The notes under the pieces are model-generated. The model was not told the DNA's origin. It searched no databases and saw nothing but the letters and a program-made list of their open reading frames with translations. Positions 45,768 through 55,963 of a stretch of 64,000 nucleotides of DNA are shown in pieces; position 1 is the stretch's first letter, and each line of letters opens with the position of its first letter. The translations under genes and the position numbers were made by a program. Source of the stretch: Leptospira andrefontaineae (GTDB lineage: Bacteria; Spirochaetota; Leptospiria; Leptospirales; Leptospiraceae); NCBI RefSeq assembly GCF_004770105.1, contig NZ_RQEY01000010.1, positions 1 to 64,000 of the forward strand, in the 5' to 3' direction.

Positions 45768-47549
45768 TTACCTGCGATGAAACATTCTTTCTAGATCTTC
45801 TCTGGTTAATTTAACCAAGGTAGGTCTTCCGTGAGGACAACGGGATGGGTTCTCACAATAACTCAAACGATTCAACATCTCCGCGATTAGATGATCCGAA
45901 AGTTGATCTCCTTTTTTCACTGCAGATCTACAAGCCACACATTTTGCCATAAGATCGTATAACTCAGGCTCAGGAACTTCTTTGCCGCCGGTACGATTTA
46001 AAAAATCCAAAACGATCTCTTTTTCATGCCCTGGCAAAAAGTAACCTGGGACTTCTCGGAGGACCATCGTATCTTCTCCAAGCGAGTCTAGTTTTAAACC
46101 TACCTCTTGGTATTCTCCAAGTCTATCTTTGATATCTTCTGCTTCTTGTTTGGAAACAGGAATACGGACTGGAGTAAGAAGCGGCTGTATCCCGTAATTT
46201 TTCTTTTTCAGTTTTCTTAATACTTCTTCGTAACGGATCCTTTCGTGAGCAGTATGCTGGTCTATGATATAAAAACCATCTTCTCCTTCTGCCAAGATAA
46301 ACGTTTCAAATAAGAGTCCGAAATGTTTTTTAGGAATAAATTCGGAATGTTTGATCGGCACATCTGTTAGATCATCTAACCTGGAGCCAGGTCCGACTGC
46401 TTCTACAGGAAAGGAAGGAGAATGTTTCACTTCTTCATAAAGCGCTCCTCCTAAAAGTTGTTGTTCTGTTCCTGCAGAAGAGCCGGAAAAGGAATATAAC
46501 GTGGATTCCATTTTTTTAGGTTCCGGTCTTAAAAGCCTGTTTTTTAATTCTAAAAAGCTGACTGGTGTGCTGGATCTAAGTTCTTTTTGGATCAATTGCA
46601 AGAAGAATGTATTAAATCCTTCTTCATCCAAGAAACGGATCTCTTTTTTAGCGGGATGAACGTTTACGTCTATGGATTCCGGATCTACTTCGAAAAATAG
46701 AAAGCAGTATGGGTGAGCGTTCGGAGGAAGAAGTTCATCATAACATTTTTTCAATAGATGAGAGGAATATTTGATCTCAACAGGTCTTCCATTCACAAAT
46801 ATGAACTGGCCGGTTCGATTCGATTTATAAAAATCGGGATCGCTGATATAACCGGTCGCCTTCCAACCTTTTCTTTCCAGTTGGACCTCCAACAAGTGGT
46901 CCCTGAAATTTTCACCGAATAAGTCTATGATCCTTTCCCTTTTATTCTTGGGAGAAAGTCTATAGATCTCCTTATGATCCTGAACGAATCTAAATCGGAT
47001 ATCTTCTCTTGCGAGAGCTTGGACTGTTACTTTATCTCGGATCTTCTTGTCTTCTGAACGAACTGATTTTAAAAATTTTCTTCTGACTGGGGTATTATAG
47101 AATAGATCCTCAACCAGGATCTTAGTTCCCTGAAAACCTGGGGTGGATTCTTTCGAAAGGATTTGTCCTTTTTCGGCCCTCACTTTCCAAGCGGTAGTAA
47201 GTCCTGTTCCTGTTTCAATTGTCAGTTTTGAAACCGAGGCGATGGACGCCAAAGCTTCTCCCCTGAATCCATAAGAAGAAACTAATTCAAGATCTTTTAA
47301 TGTACGAATCTTACTTGTGGCATGCCTTTGGATTGCAAGAGGGATATCGTCTTCTTCTATCCCGGATCCATTGTCCGAAAGAAGGAGTGAGGTCAATCCT
47401 CCGTCTCTTGATTCGACTTCTATCGTGTCTGCACCTGCATCCACTGAGTTCTCCATCATTTCTTTCAAGACGGAGTGAGCCGATTCTATCACTTCCCCGG
47501 CGGCGATTTGGTTGATTAATTCCGGACTGAGTTCTTGGATCCTTCCCAT
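45768..47549 (-). CDS. mutL: DNA mismatch repair protein MutL
   Basis: A 593-residue MutL that links mismatch recognition by MutS to strand incision. The true start is the ATG at 47549 ([20 protein letters not shown], the classic opening). A longer frame to 47714 would run into the kinase gene. N-terminal GHKL ATPase motifs are [14 protein letters not shown] and [10 protein letters not shown]; the C-terminal domain has [12 protein letters not shown] at about 430-441, the endonuclease metal site, plus CPHGRP near the end. This endonuclease motif fits a MutH-less organism. It follows the 7TMR kinase by 37 bases. Confidence 0.97.
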   Translation of the reverse strand: MGRIQELSPELINQIAAGEVIESAHSVLKEMMENSVDAGADTIEVESRDGGLTSLLLSDNGSGIEEDDIPLAIQRHATSKIRTLKDLELVSSYGFRGEALASIASVSKLTIETGTGLTTAWKVRAEKGQILSKESTPGFQGTKILVEDLFYNTPVRRKFLKSVRSEDKKIRDKVTVQALAREDIRFRFVQDHKEIYRLSPKNKRERIIDLFGENFRDHLLEVQLERKGWKATGYISDPDFYKSNRTGQFIFVNGRPVEIKYSSHLLKKCYDELLPPNAHPYCFLFFEVDPESIDVNVHPAKKEIRFLDEEGFNTFFLQLIQKELRSSTPVSFLELKNRLLRPEPKKMESTLYSFSGSSAGTEQQLLGGALYEEVKHSPSFPVEAVGPGSRLDDLTDVPIKHSEFIPKKHFGLLFETFILAEGEDGFYIIDQHTAHERIRYEEVLRKLKKKNYGIQPLLTPVRIPVSKQEAEDIKDRLGEYQEVGLKLDSLGEDTMVLREVPGYFLPGHEKEIVLDFLNRTGGKEVPEPELYDLMAKCVACRSAVKKGDQLSDHLIAEMLNRLSYCENPSRCPHGRPTLVKLTREDLERMFHRR

Positions 47550-47586
47550 ATAGTTTGGACCCAGCTTGGAAGGAGGAAATCTTATG

Positions 47587-49623
47587 TCAAGATTGGATTT
47601 CCGGTTTAGATAGTGAGATTTCCAGTATGAATTCGGAACCTTTGCCTGGCACACTTTGGACTGAAATATCCCCGTCCATCTTCTGGGCGAGAGCCTTACA
47701 AAGCGCAAGCCCAAGCCCCGCTCCTTGGAAAGGTTTGGTTACTCCGGAATCTACCTGTTGGAATGGATTGAATATAGAACTGAGTTTATCTTCAGGAATT
47801 CCGATGCCCGAATCCTGAATCCTAAATCTAAGTCGATAATCCAGATTATTATCCTGGACCTTTTCTCCTATAAGTTTGACAAATCCTTTTATTGTGAACT
47901 TCTCCGCATTCTCCAGAAGGACCAAAAGCATTGTTTTAAATCTTTCTTCATCTCCTTCCACAATCTCGGGAAGGTTTTCGGCAAGAGTCACACTGAAATC
48001 CAGGTTTTTTCTGCGAATCTTGTCTTCTACTCTCATTGCCGCCTCGTAGATAGAAGCCCTGAGACTAAAACGTTTATTCAAAAGATATAATGTACCTTTC
48101 TCCAAACTGGAAGCATCCAACATAGAGCCAAGGATAACCATCATTGCGTCCCCACTTCTCTTGAGTAGCTCCAACATTTCCTGATGCTCCGGTTTGATAT
48201 CTGAATCCAATAACATCTGAGTGATCCCCATGATCCCGTTCATAGGAGTGCGGACCTCATGGTCCACGTTGATCAAAAATTCACTTTTTGCTTTGTTTGC
48301 TGCTTCTGCCTCATCTCTTGCAAATTCTAATTCTCTGGTCCTTTTTCGGACAAGTTCCTCTAAGTTTGTATTTAGAATTTCTTGGACCTTCTCCCTTTCT
48401 CTAAATCCGCTCAACATTTTGCTGGATAAAGAAAGAGAATTTCCTAACACAAATATTCCAACTCCTATACCGCTCAATTCCCAAGAATCCAATACTTCTG
48501 CATGAAATAATATCTCACTAATCATAAAGAATAGAAGGAAGATAAATCCTGCGAGATAGATATAAGCCCCTGGCATTTTCTGAGAAACTGCTCTTGTCAA
48601 CACAACGAGAGAGCAGACACCATTAAATACGAAGAGTAGATAAGAAGGATTGATCAGATAAGAATAGATAGCAGGCCCAGTGAATAAAGTGATGAGCGTA
48701 AATATTCCCGCGAAAATATATCCTAACTTCAGGAATTTTTTTCCGAAGTTCATCGGGAAAACTTCCAACAAAAAGTGCTGGGCCAAAGGCATTCCCATGA
48801 ACCAGGAGATAAATTCAGTCCTAAGATATATCTCTGGTCCTACTAAAAAGTGTTCGGGAAATAATCTGACCCCAGTGGTGTATAATCTGAGCCCGACCGT
48901 AATGGAAAGAATTCCCAGGATCAAAGCGGAAGAATCTTTTTTATAAAAAACTGATACAAAAATATGGAATAGACCTAAGAAGAATAGCCCTCCGCAGAGT
49001 ATTCCTTCTAAGTCTCTTCTATCCAAATAATAACGACTTACACATTCTGCGGTTCCTAAGATAGGAGGTTTCCAAAGTCCTCCTTTTCTATACTGGTAAT
49101 TTGAAATTTCAAAATCAAGATGCGCCGTACCTTGCCATGTTGGAAGAATAGAATAACTGGTTTTAAGCTCGAGCCCTTCTTCAGTTGGATCTCCCACCTT
49201 CCCCACTTCATTGATTAATTTTCCGTTAAATAGAATCCTATAATTTGTTCCTTGGTCATAAGAAACTAAATGTAAACTTTCTACTGGAATAGAAGAGACC
49301 AAATCCACTCTATACAATGCTTTTCCGTATTTAGGGAATTCCCCCTCGTCGGAACCAGGCCAATCATGTTTAGTCCAGCTACCCGGGATAAGGCTTAAGG
49401 AAAATTTTTCGGGTTCTTTGGGAAGACTTGTATCGGGACGAGCGCCCAACCAGGCGAACTTCCAATCTCCAGTCATCCGGAAACATTTTCCCTGTTGGAG
49501 AGACTTTTCCCAATCTATAACACCATTCTCTAATAAAGCTTTTTTAGGAGAAGGTGTACAATATGCGAAAAATAAGAATACCGCCAGAAGATAGAACGGA
49601 TCCTTTTTGGAGAAAATTCCCAT
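47587..49623 (-). CDS. 7TMR-DISM sensor histidine kinase (lipid-anchored N-terminus)
   Basis: A 678-residue kinase. A lipobox-like FAYCTPS (Cys near 22) is followed by a 7TMR-DISM extracellular beta domain (about 40-190), seven helices at about 200-395, a coiled coil to 440, a HisKA domain with [12 protein letters not shown] (His455), and an ATPase with [17 protein letters not shown] and [13 protein letters not shown]. It senses an extracytoplasmic ligand through the DISM domain; the ligand and regulator are unknown. First gene of a minus-strand run leading to mutL. Confidence 0.9.
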   Translation of the reverse strand: MGIFSKKDPFYLLAVFLFFAYCTPSPKKALLENGVIDWEKSLQQGKCFRMTGDWKFAWLGARPDTSLPKEPEKFSLSLIPGSWTKHDWPGSDEGEFPKYGKALYRVDLVSSIPVESLHLVSYDQGTNYRILFNGKLINEVGKVGDPTEEGLELKTSYSILPTWQGTAHLDFEISNYQYRKGGLWKPPILGTAECVSRYYLDRRDLEGILCGGLFFLGLFHIFVSVFYKKDSSALILGILSITVGLRLYTTGVRLFPEHFLVGPEIYLRTEFISWFMGMPLAQHFLLEVFPMNFGKKFLKLGYIFAGIFTLITLFTGPAIYSYLINPSYLLFVFNGVCSLVVLTRAVSQKMPGAYIYLAGFIFLLFFMISEILFHAEVLDSWELSGIGVGIFVLGNSLSLSSKMLSGFREREKVQEILNTNLEELVRKRTRELEFARDEAEAANKAKSEFLINVDHEVRTPMNGIMGITQMLLDSDIKPEHQEMLELLKRSGDAMMVILGSMLDASSLEKGTLYLLNKRFSLRASIYEAAMRVEDKIRRKNLDFSVTLAENLPEIVEGDEERFKTMLLVLLENAEKFTIKGFVKLIGEKVQDNNLDYRLRFRIQDSGIGIPEDKLSSIFNPFQQVDSGVTKPFQGAGLGLALCKALAQKMDGDISVQSVPGKGSEFILEISLSKPEIQS

Positions 49624-49697
49624 AGAGTTGGCTATCTTTTATCGATTTGCGAGAAATCGTCCAGGACAAAATCGGACACTGAAGTCCGATCTAAAAA

Positions 49698-50954
49698 TTA
49701 AACTGAATCCGCCTGAGAGCTGATAAACGGTGCTTTAGGCGACAAGAAGTATCCGCTCAAAGAGGCAAATAATACAGGAGTAAAATTGGAAACTCCGGTT
49801 AAACCTGTGAGTAATATAGTAGTACTAATAGGTGTTTTGGTCACGGAGGCATTTACCGAAGCCATCAAACAAATTAACAAAAAGGATTCGTTTTCAGAAG
49901 GAAAGAAATCCATGAAAAATCTTCCGGCCACAGCACCAACGAAGAATAACGGTATAATAATCCCGCCTCTCCAACCGCTGGAAACAGTGATATTGATGGC
50001 CAATATCTTTAATAAGGCAAGAGTGCCAAAAAAGATCCAATCCCCTTTGGTAACTACGATCTCGTTTAATTGGTCATGACCGAAATAACGAGTGAGCGGC
50101 TCATAATATGCAATACAACCGAGAAACAATCCGCCGATGGCGGTCTTTACAAAAATAGGAAGAGTTATTTTAGAGAAAGAAAATTTAGTAATTCTGAATA
50201 TTCCGTAAAATATCCATCCTACGATTGCGCCGGCCATTCCAAAACCGATCGCGTATTGGAAATCTTCTATTCCACCCGGAACATATTGTGGGAATTCCCA
50301 AGTAGGTCCGATTCCCATATCTGTCATGAATAGGAATACAAAATAAGCACTACAACTGGAGAGAAATGCCGGCAATAGAGCCTCGTAATATTCTACCACA
50401 TGTCTATGTTGTAGGATTTCCAACGCGAATAAAGCTCCACCTAAAGGAGAACCGAATAAAGAAGTAAATCCTGCGGCCATTCCGGCAATGGTCATGGATC
50501 TAAGCTCTTCTCCTTCTAATCCTATCTTCTCCGCAAACCAACTTCCAAAAGATCCGGTGATCTGAACAAGTGGGGCCTCCGGACCCGCACTTCCTCCGGA
50601 AGAAATGCTGAGTAAAGAAGACAAACTCATAGAAGAATTGTTCTTAGGGTCGAGTTTACCTCCCCTAAAACGAATATTATCGATTACTAATGAAATTTCT
50701 CCCGGCTCTCCCAGAAAATAAATGAGAAGTCCAATGCCCAAACCGGACAAGGTCATAATTAGGATAATATAATGCCCTTGGAAACCAGCGAGAAGTTTGG
50801 TAAGGTATTCCAATACTTTCCAAAACACTGCAGAGAATACTCCTGCAAATAATCCAAGGAGTACATACAAAATACTCCATCTGGAAAGCATGAATGGATT
50901 CTTCTTAGATAATATAAATATTGGATTTTTTAAAAGACTTTGGATCCGATCCAT
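49698..50954 (-). CDS. CLC family chloride channel or Cl-/H+ antiporter
   Basis: A 418-residue CLC-type membrane protein with about 11 membrane segments. The signature GGSAGPEAPLVQ near residues 118-129 corresponds to the GSGIP/GKEGP-type selectivity helices, and GGALFALEILQHRHVV near 172-187 to the second conserved block. The gating glutamate appears kept within GPEAP. The protein lacks the cytoplasmic CBS domains. It follows purM by 21 bases on the same strand; osmotic or pH balance is the likely role. Confidence 0.9.
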   Translation of the reverse strand: MDRIQSLLKNPIFILSKKNPFMLSRWSILYVLLGLFAGVFSAVFWKVLEYLTKLLAGFQGHYIILIMTLSGLGIGLLIYFLGEPGEISLVIDNIRFRGGKLDPKNNSSMSLSSLLSISSGGSAGPEAPLVQITGSFGSWFAEKIGLEGEELRSMTIAGMAAGFTSLFGSPLGGALFALEILQHRHVVEYYEALLPAFLSSCSAYFVFLFMTDMGIGPTWEFPQYVPGGIEDFQYAIGFGMAGAIVGWIFYGIFRITKFSFSKITLPIFVKTAIGGLFLGCIAYYEPLTRYFGHDQLNEIVVTKGDWIFFGTLALLKILAINITVSSGWRGGIIIPLFFVGAVAGRFFMDFFPSENESFLLICLMASVNASVTKTPISTTILLTGLTGVSNFTPVLFASLSGYFLSPKAPFISSQADSV

Positions 50955-50975
50955 ATATCTGCCGGTTTGAAAAGT

Positions 50976-52013
50976 TCAGACAAAAAGAACAGACTCTTTA
51001 TTTTTCGAAGTGATTACTCCGATTTTATGGACCAGTTCTCCTTTTTCTTCCAAAGCTGTAGTAGCATCTGCTACCGACTCCGGAGAAATGATGACTATGT
51101 ATCCGATTCCCATATTAAAAGTGGAATACAATTCCTTTTCAGATAAAGAAGGAAAATCTTTTTGAACTCTAACAAAGAAAGGATTCTCAGGAAGTTTTTC
51201 TCTCTGGATCTCTACAGCTAAGGAATCAGAAAGCACTCTAGGAATGTTTTCATAAAAACCTCCTCCAGTGATATGCACCATTCCCTTCACATCAACCTTC
51301 TTGATAAGATTTAGTATACTCTGAACATAGATCCTTGTAGGACGGAGTGCGAATTCTTTTAAGAAACCGACTAACTCCGGATCTGCGGGAAGTTTTCTTC
51401 CTCCCTCCAGATACAATTTACGGATAAGAGAAAATCCATTGCTATGAGGGCCGGAAGATTCCAAACCTAAAACGATATCTCCAGGTTTGATCTTAGATCC
51501 ATCTATTAAGTCATCCTTCTCTACAGCGCCTACAACGAATCCGCCTAAATCGTATTCGTCTGGATCCATCGTACCTGGATGTTCTGCAGTTTCTCCACCT
51601 AACAGAGCCGATCCGGAAAGTTTACATCCTTTAACTATACCGGCAACGATCCTTTCCATTCTTTCAGGGATGAGTTTGCCACAGGCAATATAATCTAAGA
51701 AGAATAAGGGCTCTCCACCTGAGACAAGAATATCATTCGCACACATTGCAACCAGGTCTATCCCGATCGTATCATGAATATTGAATAAACGAGCGAGCTC
51801 CACCTTAGTCCCTACACCGTCGGTGCCACTGAGCAATATTGGGTTTTTATAATTTTTGAGGAAGGAAACGTCGAAAGCGCCTGAAAATCCTCCAAGTCCG
51901 CCTAAAACTCTGGGACCATGGGTGGATTCTACGTTTTGTTTGATCTTTTTGACGAATTCTTGGCCGGCTTCTGTATCGACTCCGGCGGATTTATAACTGA
52001 TTTCTTCTTGCAT
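50976..52013 (-). CDS. purM: phosphoribosylformylglycinamidine cyclo-ligase
   Basis: A 345-residue PurM, which closes the imidazole ring of aminoimidazole ribonucleotide in purine synthesis with ATP. Typical strings are SYKSAGVDTEAGQEFVKKIK, LLSGTDGVGTKVELA near 57-71, DLVAMCANDILVSGGEPLFF near 85-104, and GGGFYENIPRVL near 249-260. Length and order fit. Gene order here is FecR lipoprotein, purM, CLC, with gaps of 53 and 21 bases. Confidence 0.97.
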   Translation of the reverse strand: MQEEISYKSAGVDTEAGQEFVKKIKQNVESTHGPRVLGGLGGFSGAFDVSFLKNYKNPILLSGTDGVGTKVELARLFNIHDTIGIDLVAMCANDILVSGGEPLFFLDYIACGKLIPERMERIVAGIVKGCKLSGSALLGGETAEHPGTMDPDEYDLGGFVVGAVEKDDLIDGSKIKPGDIVLGLESSGPHSNGFSLIRKLYLEGGRKLPADPELVGFLKEFALRPTRIYVQSILNLIKKVDVKGMVHITGGGFYENIPRVLSDSLAVEIQREKLPENPFFVRVQKDFPSLSEKELYSTFNMGIGYIVIISPESVADATTALEEKGELVHKIGVITSKNKESVLFV

Positions 52014-52066
52014 GGACCCGCTCCAGAACAGAATTCCCGGATCGGGTCTAATGCCCAGAAAAAAAG

Positions 52067-52678
52067 CTATTTCATTTGATCGATTTGTTCCATTGCGGAG
52101 AGCTCTCCCGCAGCTGCAGGGCGAACTTTTAAAGCCTTGATCCCAGGCCCCAAGTCCACTGCTTCTCCAGCTTTTACCAAAACTCTTGCTTCGTCGTCTT
52201 TTCTGGTAATCTGAACACTACCCTCTCTCACTGCGAATGTTCCTGTTTCATTAGCAGGGTTTACCTGTCCCCAGAATTGGGTCCCTCTAACAGCAGCTAC
52301 TACGGTAGGAGTGTCGATTGAGATGGATTCATTCTTTTTGAGTTTGGCAACTTTTACTAAAATATTGCCTGAATTGATCTTAATATAATTTTGATCCGCT
52401 CTCAATGCAGCAATAGAAGCCTCTGAGCCACCTAGAAGTCGAACTGTCCCTAAAGTAGTGGTTAGATCAAGAGTAGCATCCTTGTCTGTTTTTACAATTT
52501 CGGATTCAACAACACGATCACTTGCCTTCAGGACAGAGCCCGCTTTTTCTGCAGTCGCTTTTCCTACGATAAAGGAGACGATTGCATCCGTAGTTTCTTC
52601 TTCTTTAGGCTTGCAGAAGAAGAATAGGCTCGGAACTAAAAGGATCGTAACTAGCTTTGATATGGATATAGAGTTCAT
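52067..52678 (-). CDS. FecR-domain lipoprotein
   Basis: A 203-residue lipoprotein (FFFCKPKEE, Cys at about 22). Residues about 58-165 are a FecR domain: repeated beta strands including VRLLGGSEASIAAL, LVKVAKLKKNESISIDTPT and AVRGTQFWGQV, as in sigma-regulator and FecR-like surface proteins. It lacks the membrane anchor and cytoplasmic segment of true FecR, so it is likely a periplasmic or outer-membrane-attached protein. Function unknown. It lies 77 bases after murI and 53 before purM. Confidence 0.85.
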   Translation of the reverse strand: MNSISISKLVTILLVPSLFFFCKPKEEETTDAIVSFIVGKATAEKAGSVLKASDRVVESEIVKTDKDATLDLTTTLGTVRLLGGSEASIAALRADQNYIKINSGNILVKVAKLKKNESISIDTPTVVAAVRGTQFWGQVNPANETGTFAVREGSVQITRKDDEARVLVKAGEAVDLGPGIKALKVRPAAAGELSAMEQIDQMK

Positions 52679-52755
52679 ACGGATTCATAAAGCTAATACA
52701 AAGCGTCTAGACCGGGAACCAAAAAAATACTCTTTTGGAAAAAAATTTCTACCTG

Positions 52756-53529
52756 TTATGGGGAGGCTTTTTGTAATAACTGAGAGGCAAACCCTTCCAA
52801 TTCTTCTCGGTTATTAGGGGAAGAAAAGAACAGATTATAATTAGGGTGCCCCTGCTTTTCATCCAAATGAAGAGATCTGACTAAATGGCGGACGGTCCCC
52901 TTGTTCCCATCATGAAGAATTGCCTCTGGATATAGGTCTTTGATCTCGTTTTTTAAGAATACGTAATGTGTGCATCCCAATACAAGAGCACGGATACCTT
53001 GTTCTTGCGGGATCTTTAATATGTTTTTAAGAAGAAGTTTGGCTTCTTCCCATTTCCCTTGATCTACCAGTGTAGCAAGACCGTCACAATTGAGGTGAAG
53101 TACCCTTTCCGATGCGCCTAATTCGGATTTTAAGTCCTGCAATTTTTCTTCTCTATGAGTAACTGAAGTGGCGAGTAACGCAATTTTTTCTCCAGGGTGG
53201 GCAAGAAGTGCGGGTTTGATAGCGGGTTCCATACCAAATACAGGTACGGATAATTCTTCCCTGAGTTTAGAGGCAGAAGCGGAAGTTGCAGTGTTACATG
53301 CAAGAAGGATCGCATCTACTTCTTCTTTTAAGAAGAAGTGACACACATTACGAGTGAGTTCCAAAACTTCTGAGGTTTGTTTCTCTCCATAAGGAGCATG
53401 TGCAAGATCTCCATAATAAAGAAAATTTACGGAATATGGAAGATCTAAGAGTTCCTTAAGAACGGAAAGTCCTCCCATTCCGGAATCCATCACTCCGATC
53501 TTAGGAACTCTTTCTTTATTGTTTTTCAT
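52756..53529 (-). CDS. murI: glutamate racemase
   Basis: A 257-residue glutamate racemase, which makes D-glutamate for peptidoglycan. Catalytic features are kept: VMDSGMGGLSVLKEL at 13-27, LLACNTATSA (first Cys) near 76-85, and VLGCTHYVFLKNEI (second Cys) near 187-200. The length suits MurI. It lies three bases after the aminotransferase, so the two share a transcript. Confidence 0.96.
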   Translation of the reverse strand: MKNNKERVPKIGVMDSGMGGLSVLKELLDLPYSVNFLYYGDLAHAPYGEKQTSEVLELTRNVCHFFLKEEVDAILLACNTATSASASKLREELSVPVFGMEPAIKPALLAHPGEKIALLATSVTHREEKLQDLKSELGASERVLHLNCDGLATLVDQGKWEEAKLLLKNILKIPQEQGIRALVLGCTHYVFLKNEIKDLYPEAILHDGNKGTVRHLVRSLHLDEKQGHPNYNLFFSSPNNREELEGFASQLLQKASP

Positions 53530-53532
53530 ATC

Positions 53533-54837
53533 CTAAGTGGAAGCTGTATAGTCCTCTATACTCTTTCTCAAAGTATTATAGATCCAACGGAATTTTTCCT
53601 CATCTTCTTCGAGAAGAGTAACCCTAAAACCGTCTCTATCCGTACAGAAAGAAGAAAGTGGGACTACGCATATTCCAGTGGAAGCCAAAAGATAATACAC
53701 AAATCGACGATCAGGAGCGCAGTTCCCAAGAAGAGGGCGGATAAATTCTTCTGCCTTTGGATTGGAGATAGGAAGAGTCATCTTATCTCCTAAAACTCCC
53801 TTATCGAATGCAACAGTAAGATAGAAAGCTCCCTTAGGTTCTACTACAGTAACACCTCCCAGCCCTTTAAAAGACTCGGTAGCAAGTTTGGCCTTCTTCT
53901 TGAACTTCTCATTTCTTTCCTTTAAGTGGGGAAGAAACTGAGGATGGGAATATACTTCGGGAATTGCCATCTGAGGAAGAGTGGTAGAACATACTTCCAG
54001 CATCTTAGCGTCCAAAAGGGATTTTGCATATCTTGCAAAAACTGGATCCTTGTCTTTGTTGAATATCTCCAACCAGCCGCATCTTCCACCAGGCCAAGGA
54101 AATTCCTTGGACACGGAACGAAGAGCCATTCCAGGCACCTTATTACCTATCACTTCTGAAAGGTGGATTGTTCCCGTTTCGGAATAATTTACATGAGCGT
54201 ATGTTTCGTCGCAGATAAGCATTACATCATATTTTTCTGCGATCTTAACGATCTCTCGCATTACATTTTTATCATATACTGCGCCGGTAGGGTTATCCGG
54301 ATTGATGAGAAGAATACCTGCAATCGAGTCATTATATTTGACCTTGTTCTCAATATCTTCCAGATCAGGCATCCAACCTTGTTCCGGATTTAAGTTATAA
54401 GTCATATGCTCATAACCTGAGTGCGCTGCTTCCGCAGAAGATAGAGTAGAATATGCAGGACTTGGTCCTATAACCCGAGCCTCTCTTCTTAAAAACCCGA
54501 AAATTTTAGCGACCGCGTCACCGAGTCCGTTGAAAAATAAAATATCATCAGCGGTAATTTGGGCTCCGCCTCTTTCGTTCACTTTGTCCGCTAAAAAATT
54601 TCTGGTCTTCTCAAATCCTTGCGTAGCCGTATAGGCCCAGGACCTGTCTTCGAGGATCAGATCCGAAACTATTTTTTTCATCCAGGGAGCGACCTTCTCT
54701 CCTTTTTGGATGGGGTCCCCGATATTCTCGTACGTAATTGGAACTCCGAGAGCTTCTAACTTTTTAGCGACTCCTACGATCTGACGGATCTCGTAAATGA
54801 GAGCATCAGCACCGCTATGAACGATATTTCTTCTCAT
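53533..54837 (-). CDS. PLP-dependent class I/II aminotransferase
   Basis: A 434-residue fold-type I aminotransferase. PLP-binding motifs: NPDNPTGAVYD near 177-187, ICDETYAHVNYSE near 205-217, and the lysine in SVSKEFPWPGGRCGW near 240-254. It resembles alanine/aspartate-type transaminases of the AlaA-like group. Substrate is not determined; it lies between murI and HtrA on the same strand (3 and 25 bases). A role in making D- or L-amino acid precursors for the wall is only a guess. Confidence 0.9.
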   Translation of the reverse strand: MRRNIVHSGADALIYEIRQIVGVAKKLEALGVPITYENIGDPIQKGEKVAPWMKKIVSDLILEDRSWAYTATQGFEKTRNFLADKVNERGGAQITADDILFFNGLGDAVAKIFGFLRREARVIGPSPAYSTLSSAEAAHSGYEHMTYNLNPEQGWMPDLEDIENKVKYNDSIAGILLINPDNPTGAVYDKNVMREIVKIAEKYDVMLICDETYAHVNYSETGTIHLSEVIGNKVPGMALRSVSKEFPWPGGRCGWLEIFNKDKDPVFARYAKSLLDAKMLEVCSTTLPQMAIPEVYSHPQFLPHLKERNEKFKKKAKLATESFKGLGGVTVVEPKGAFYLTVAFDKGVLGDKMTLPISNPKAEEFIRPLLGNCAPDRRFVYYLLASTGICVVPLSSFCTDRDGFRVTLLEEDEEKFRWIYNTLRKSIEDYTAST

Positions 54838-54862
54838 GTCTAGCCTTATGATTTTAGAAAAA

Positions 54863-55963
54863 TTATTTCTGTATCAATCGAACGGTCAGTTCTTCCAGGG
54901 ATTTTTCCCTATAGATCCTAAGTTTTAACCTGCCGCCTAATCCTACTATTCCTACCTGTTCCCTCAGATCATTAATATTTTTAACTTGGACTCCGTTTGC
55001 TTCCATAATGAAGTCGTATCGTTTCAAACCGGAACTTTCTGCGGAAGAACCCGGGTCAATATCGTAAACTAGAACTCCTTTCCAATCAGCAGGAATTCCA
55101 AGAGCCTTTCTATGGTCCGGAAGTGGGACAGTCGCCATCACACCCAAAGTAGCAGGTCGGATGATCCGTCCCTTATTCTCTTCGATGAGCTGGATTATCT
55201 TTTTGGCATAATTCATCGGGATAGCAAAGCCGATGCCGGTGTTCCTACCAGAGTCGCTACGGATCAAACGATTGATCCCAATTACTTCTCCGTAAATATT
55301 TAGAAGAGGCCCACCGCTGGAACCTGGGTTGATCATACTATCTGTCTGGATATGGGTTTGTCCTGTCTCATCCAGATCTTCCCTATACTTTGCGGAAACC
55401 ACACCGACGGAAAAAGATCTTTCTAGGCCGAAAGGAGAACCGATTGCAATCGCCCAATCTCCCACTTCTATCTTATCGGAATCACCAAAAGAAACTGGTT
55501 TGAGTCCACTTCCTTCTTTAATTTTCAGAAGAGCTATGTCCGCTCTTTCATGGCTTCCCACAAATTTTGCAGGGAAAACACTACCGTCGGAAGCAATTAC
55601 TTCTATACTTTCCGCGTCCGAGATAACGTGAAAATTTGTGACAACATACCCCTTTTCGTGAATGAGAAACCCGCTGCCAAAAGAGGAAAGTTTTTCAGTG
55701 CGATAATCGAAATATTGGTAAGGGCTTGTGATTGCTTCTGTTTTTTTGGTCCGTATAGAAACCACAGAATCTTTTGCAGAATTATAAACATTTCGAAAAG
55801 CATCCTGCAATTGGATCCCGGCTCTTTGGTCGGAATAGCCGAGCGGTTTACCACCTCGGAAAAAGGAGGACAAACCTCCTTCTCCCGGAAGAATGAGGAC
55901 GAATAGGAATAAAACCAAAAGTCCGATATTGATCCAAACGATTTTAGGAAGACGAATATTCAT
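54863..55963 (-). CDS. HtrA/DegP-type trypsin-like serine protease with one PDZ domain
   Basis: A 366-residue membrane-anchored periplasmic protease. An uncleaved or signal-type hydrophobic helix is at about 10-26. The trypsin-like catalytic triad is His112 (TNFHVISD), Asp142 (HERADIALLKI) and Ser216 (NPGSSGGPL). One PDZ domain follows at about 265-355. It degrades misfolded envelope proteins. The start codon shares the bases CATG with the start of the divergent aminopeptidase at 55962, so the two promoters must lie inside the other's coding region. Confidence 0.93.
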   Translation of the reverse strand: MNIRLPKIVWINIGLLVLFLFVLILPGEGGLSSFFRGGKPLGYSDQRAGIQLQDAFRNVYNSAKDSVVSIRTKKTEAITSPYQYFDYRTEKLSSFGSGFLIHEKGYVVTNFHVISDAESIEVIASDGSVFPAKFVGSHERADIALLKIKEGSGLKPVSFGDSDKIEVGDWAIAIGSPFGLERSFSVGVVSAKYREDLDETGQTHIQTDSMINPGSSGGPLLNIYGEVIGINRLIRSDSGRNTGIGFAIPMNYAKKIIQLIEENKGRIIRPATLGVMATVPLPDHRKALGIPADWKGVLVYDIDPGSSAESSGLKRYDFIMEANGVQVKNINDLREQVGIVGLGGRLKLRIYREKSLEELTVRLIQK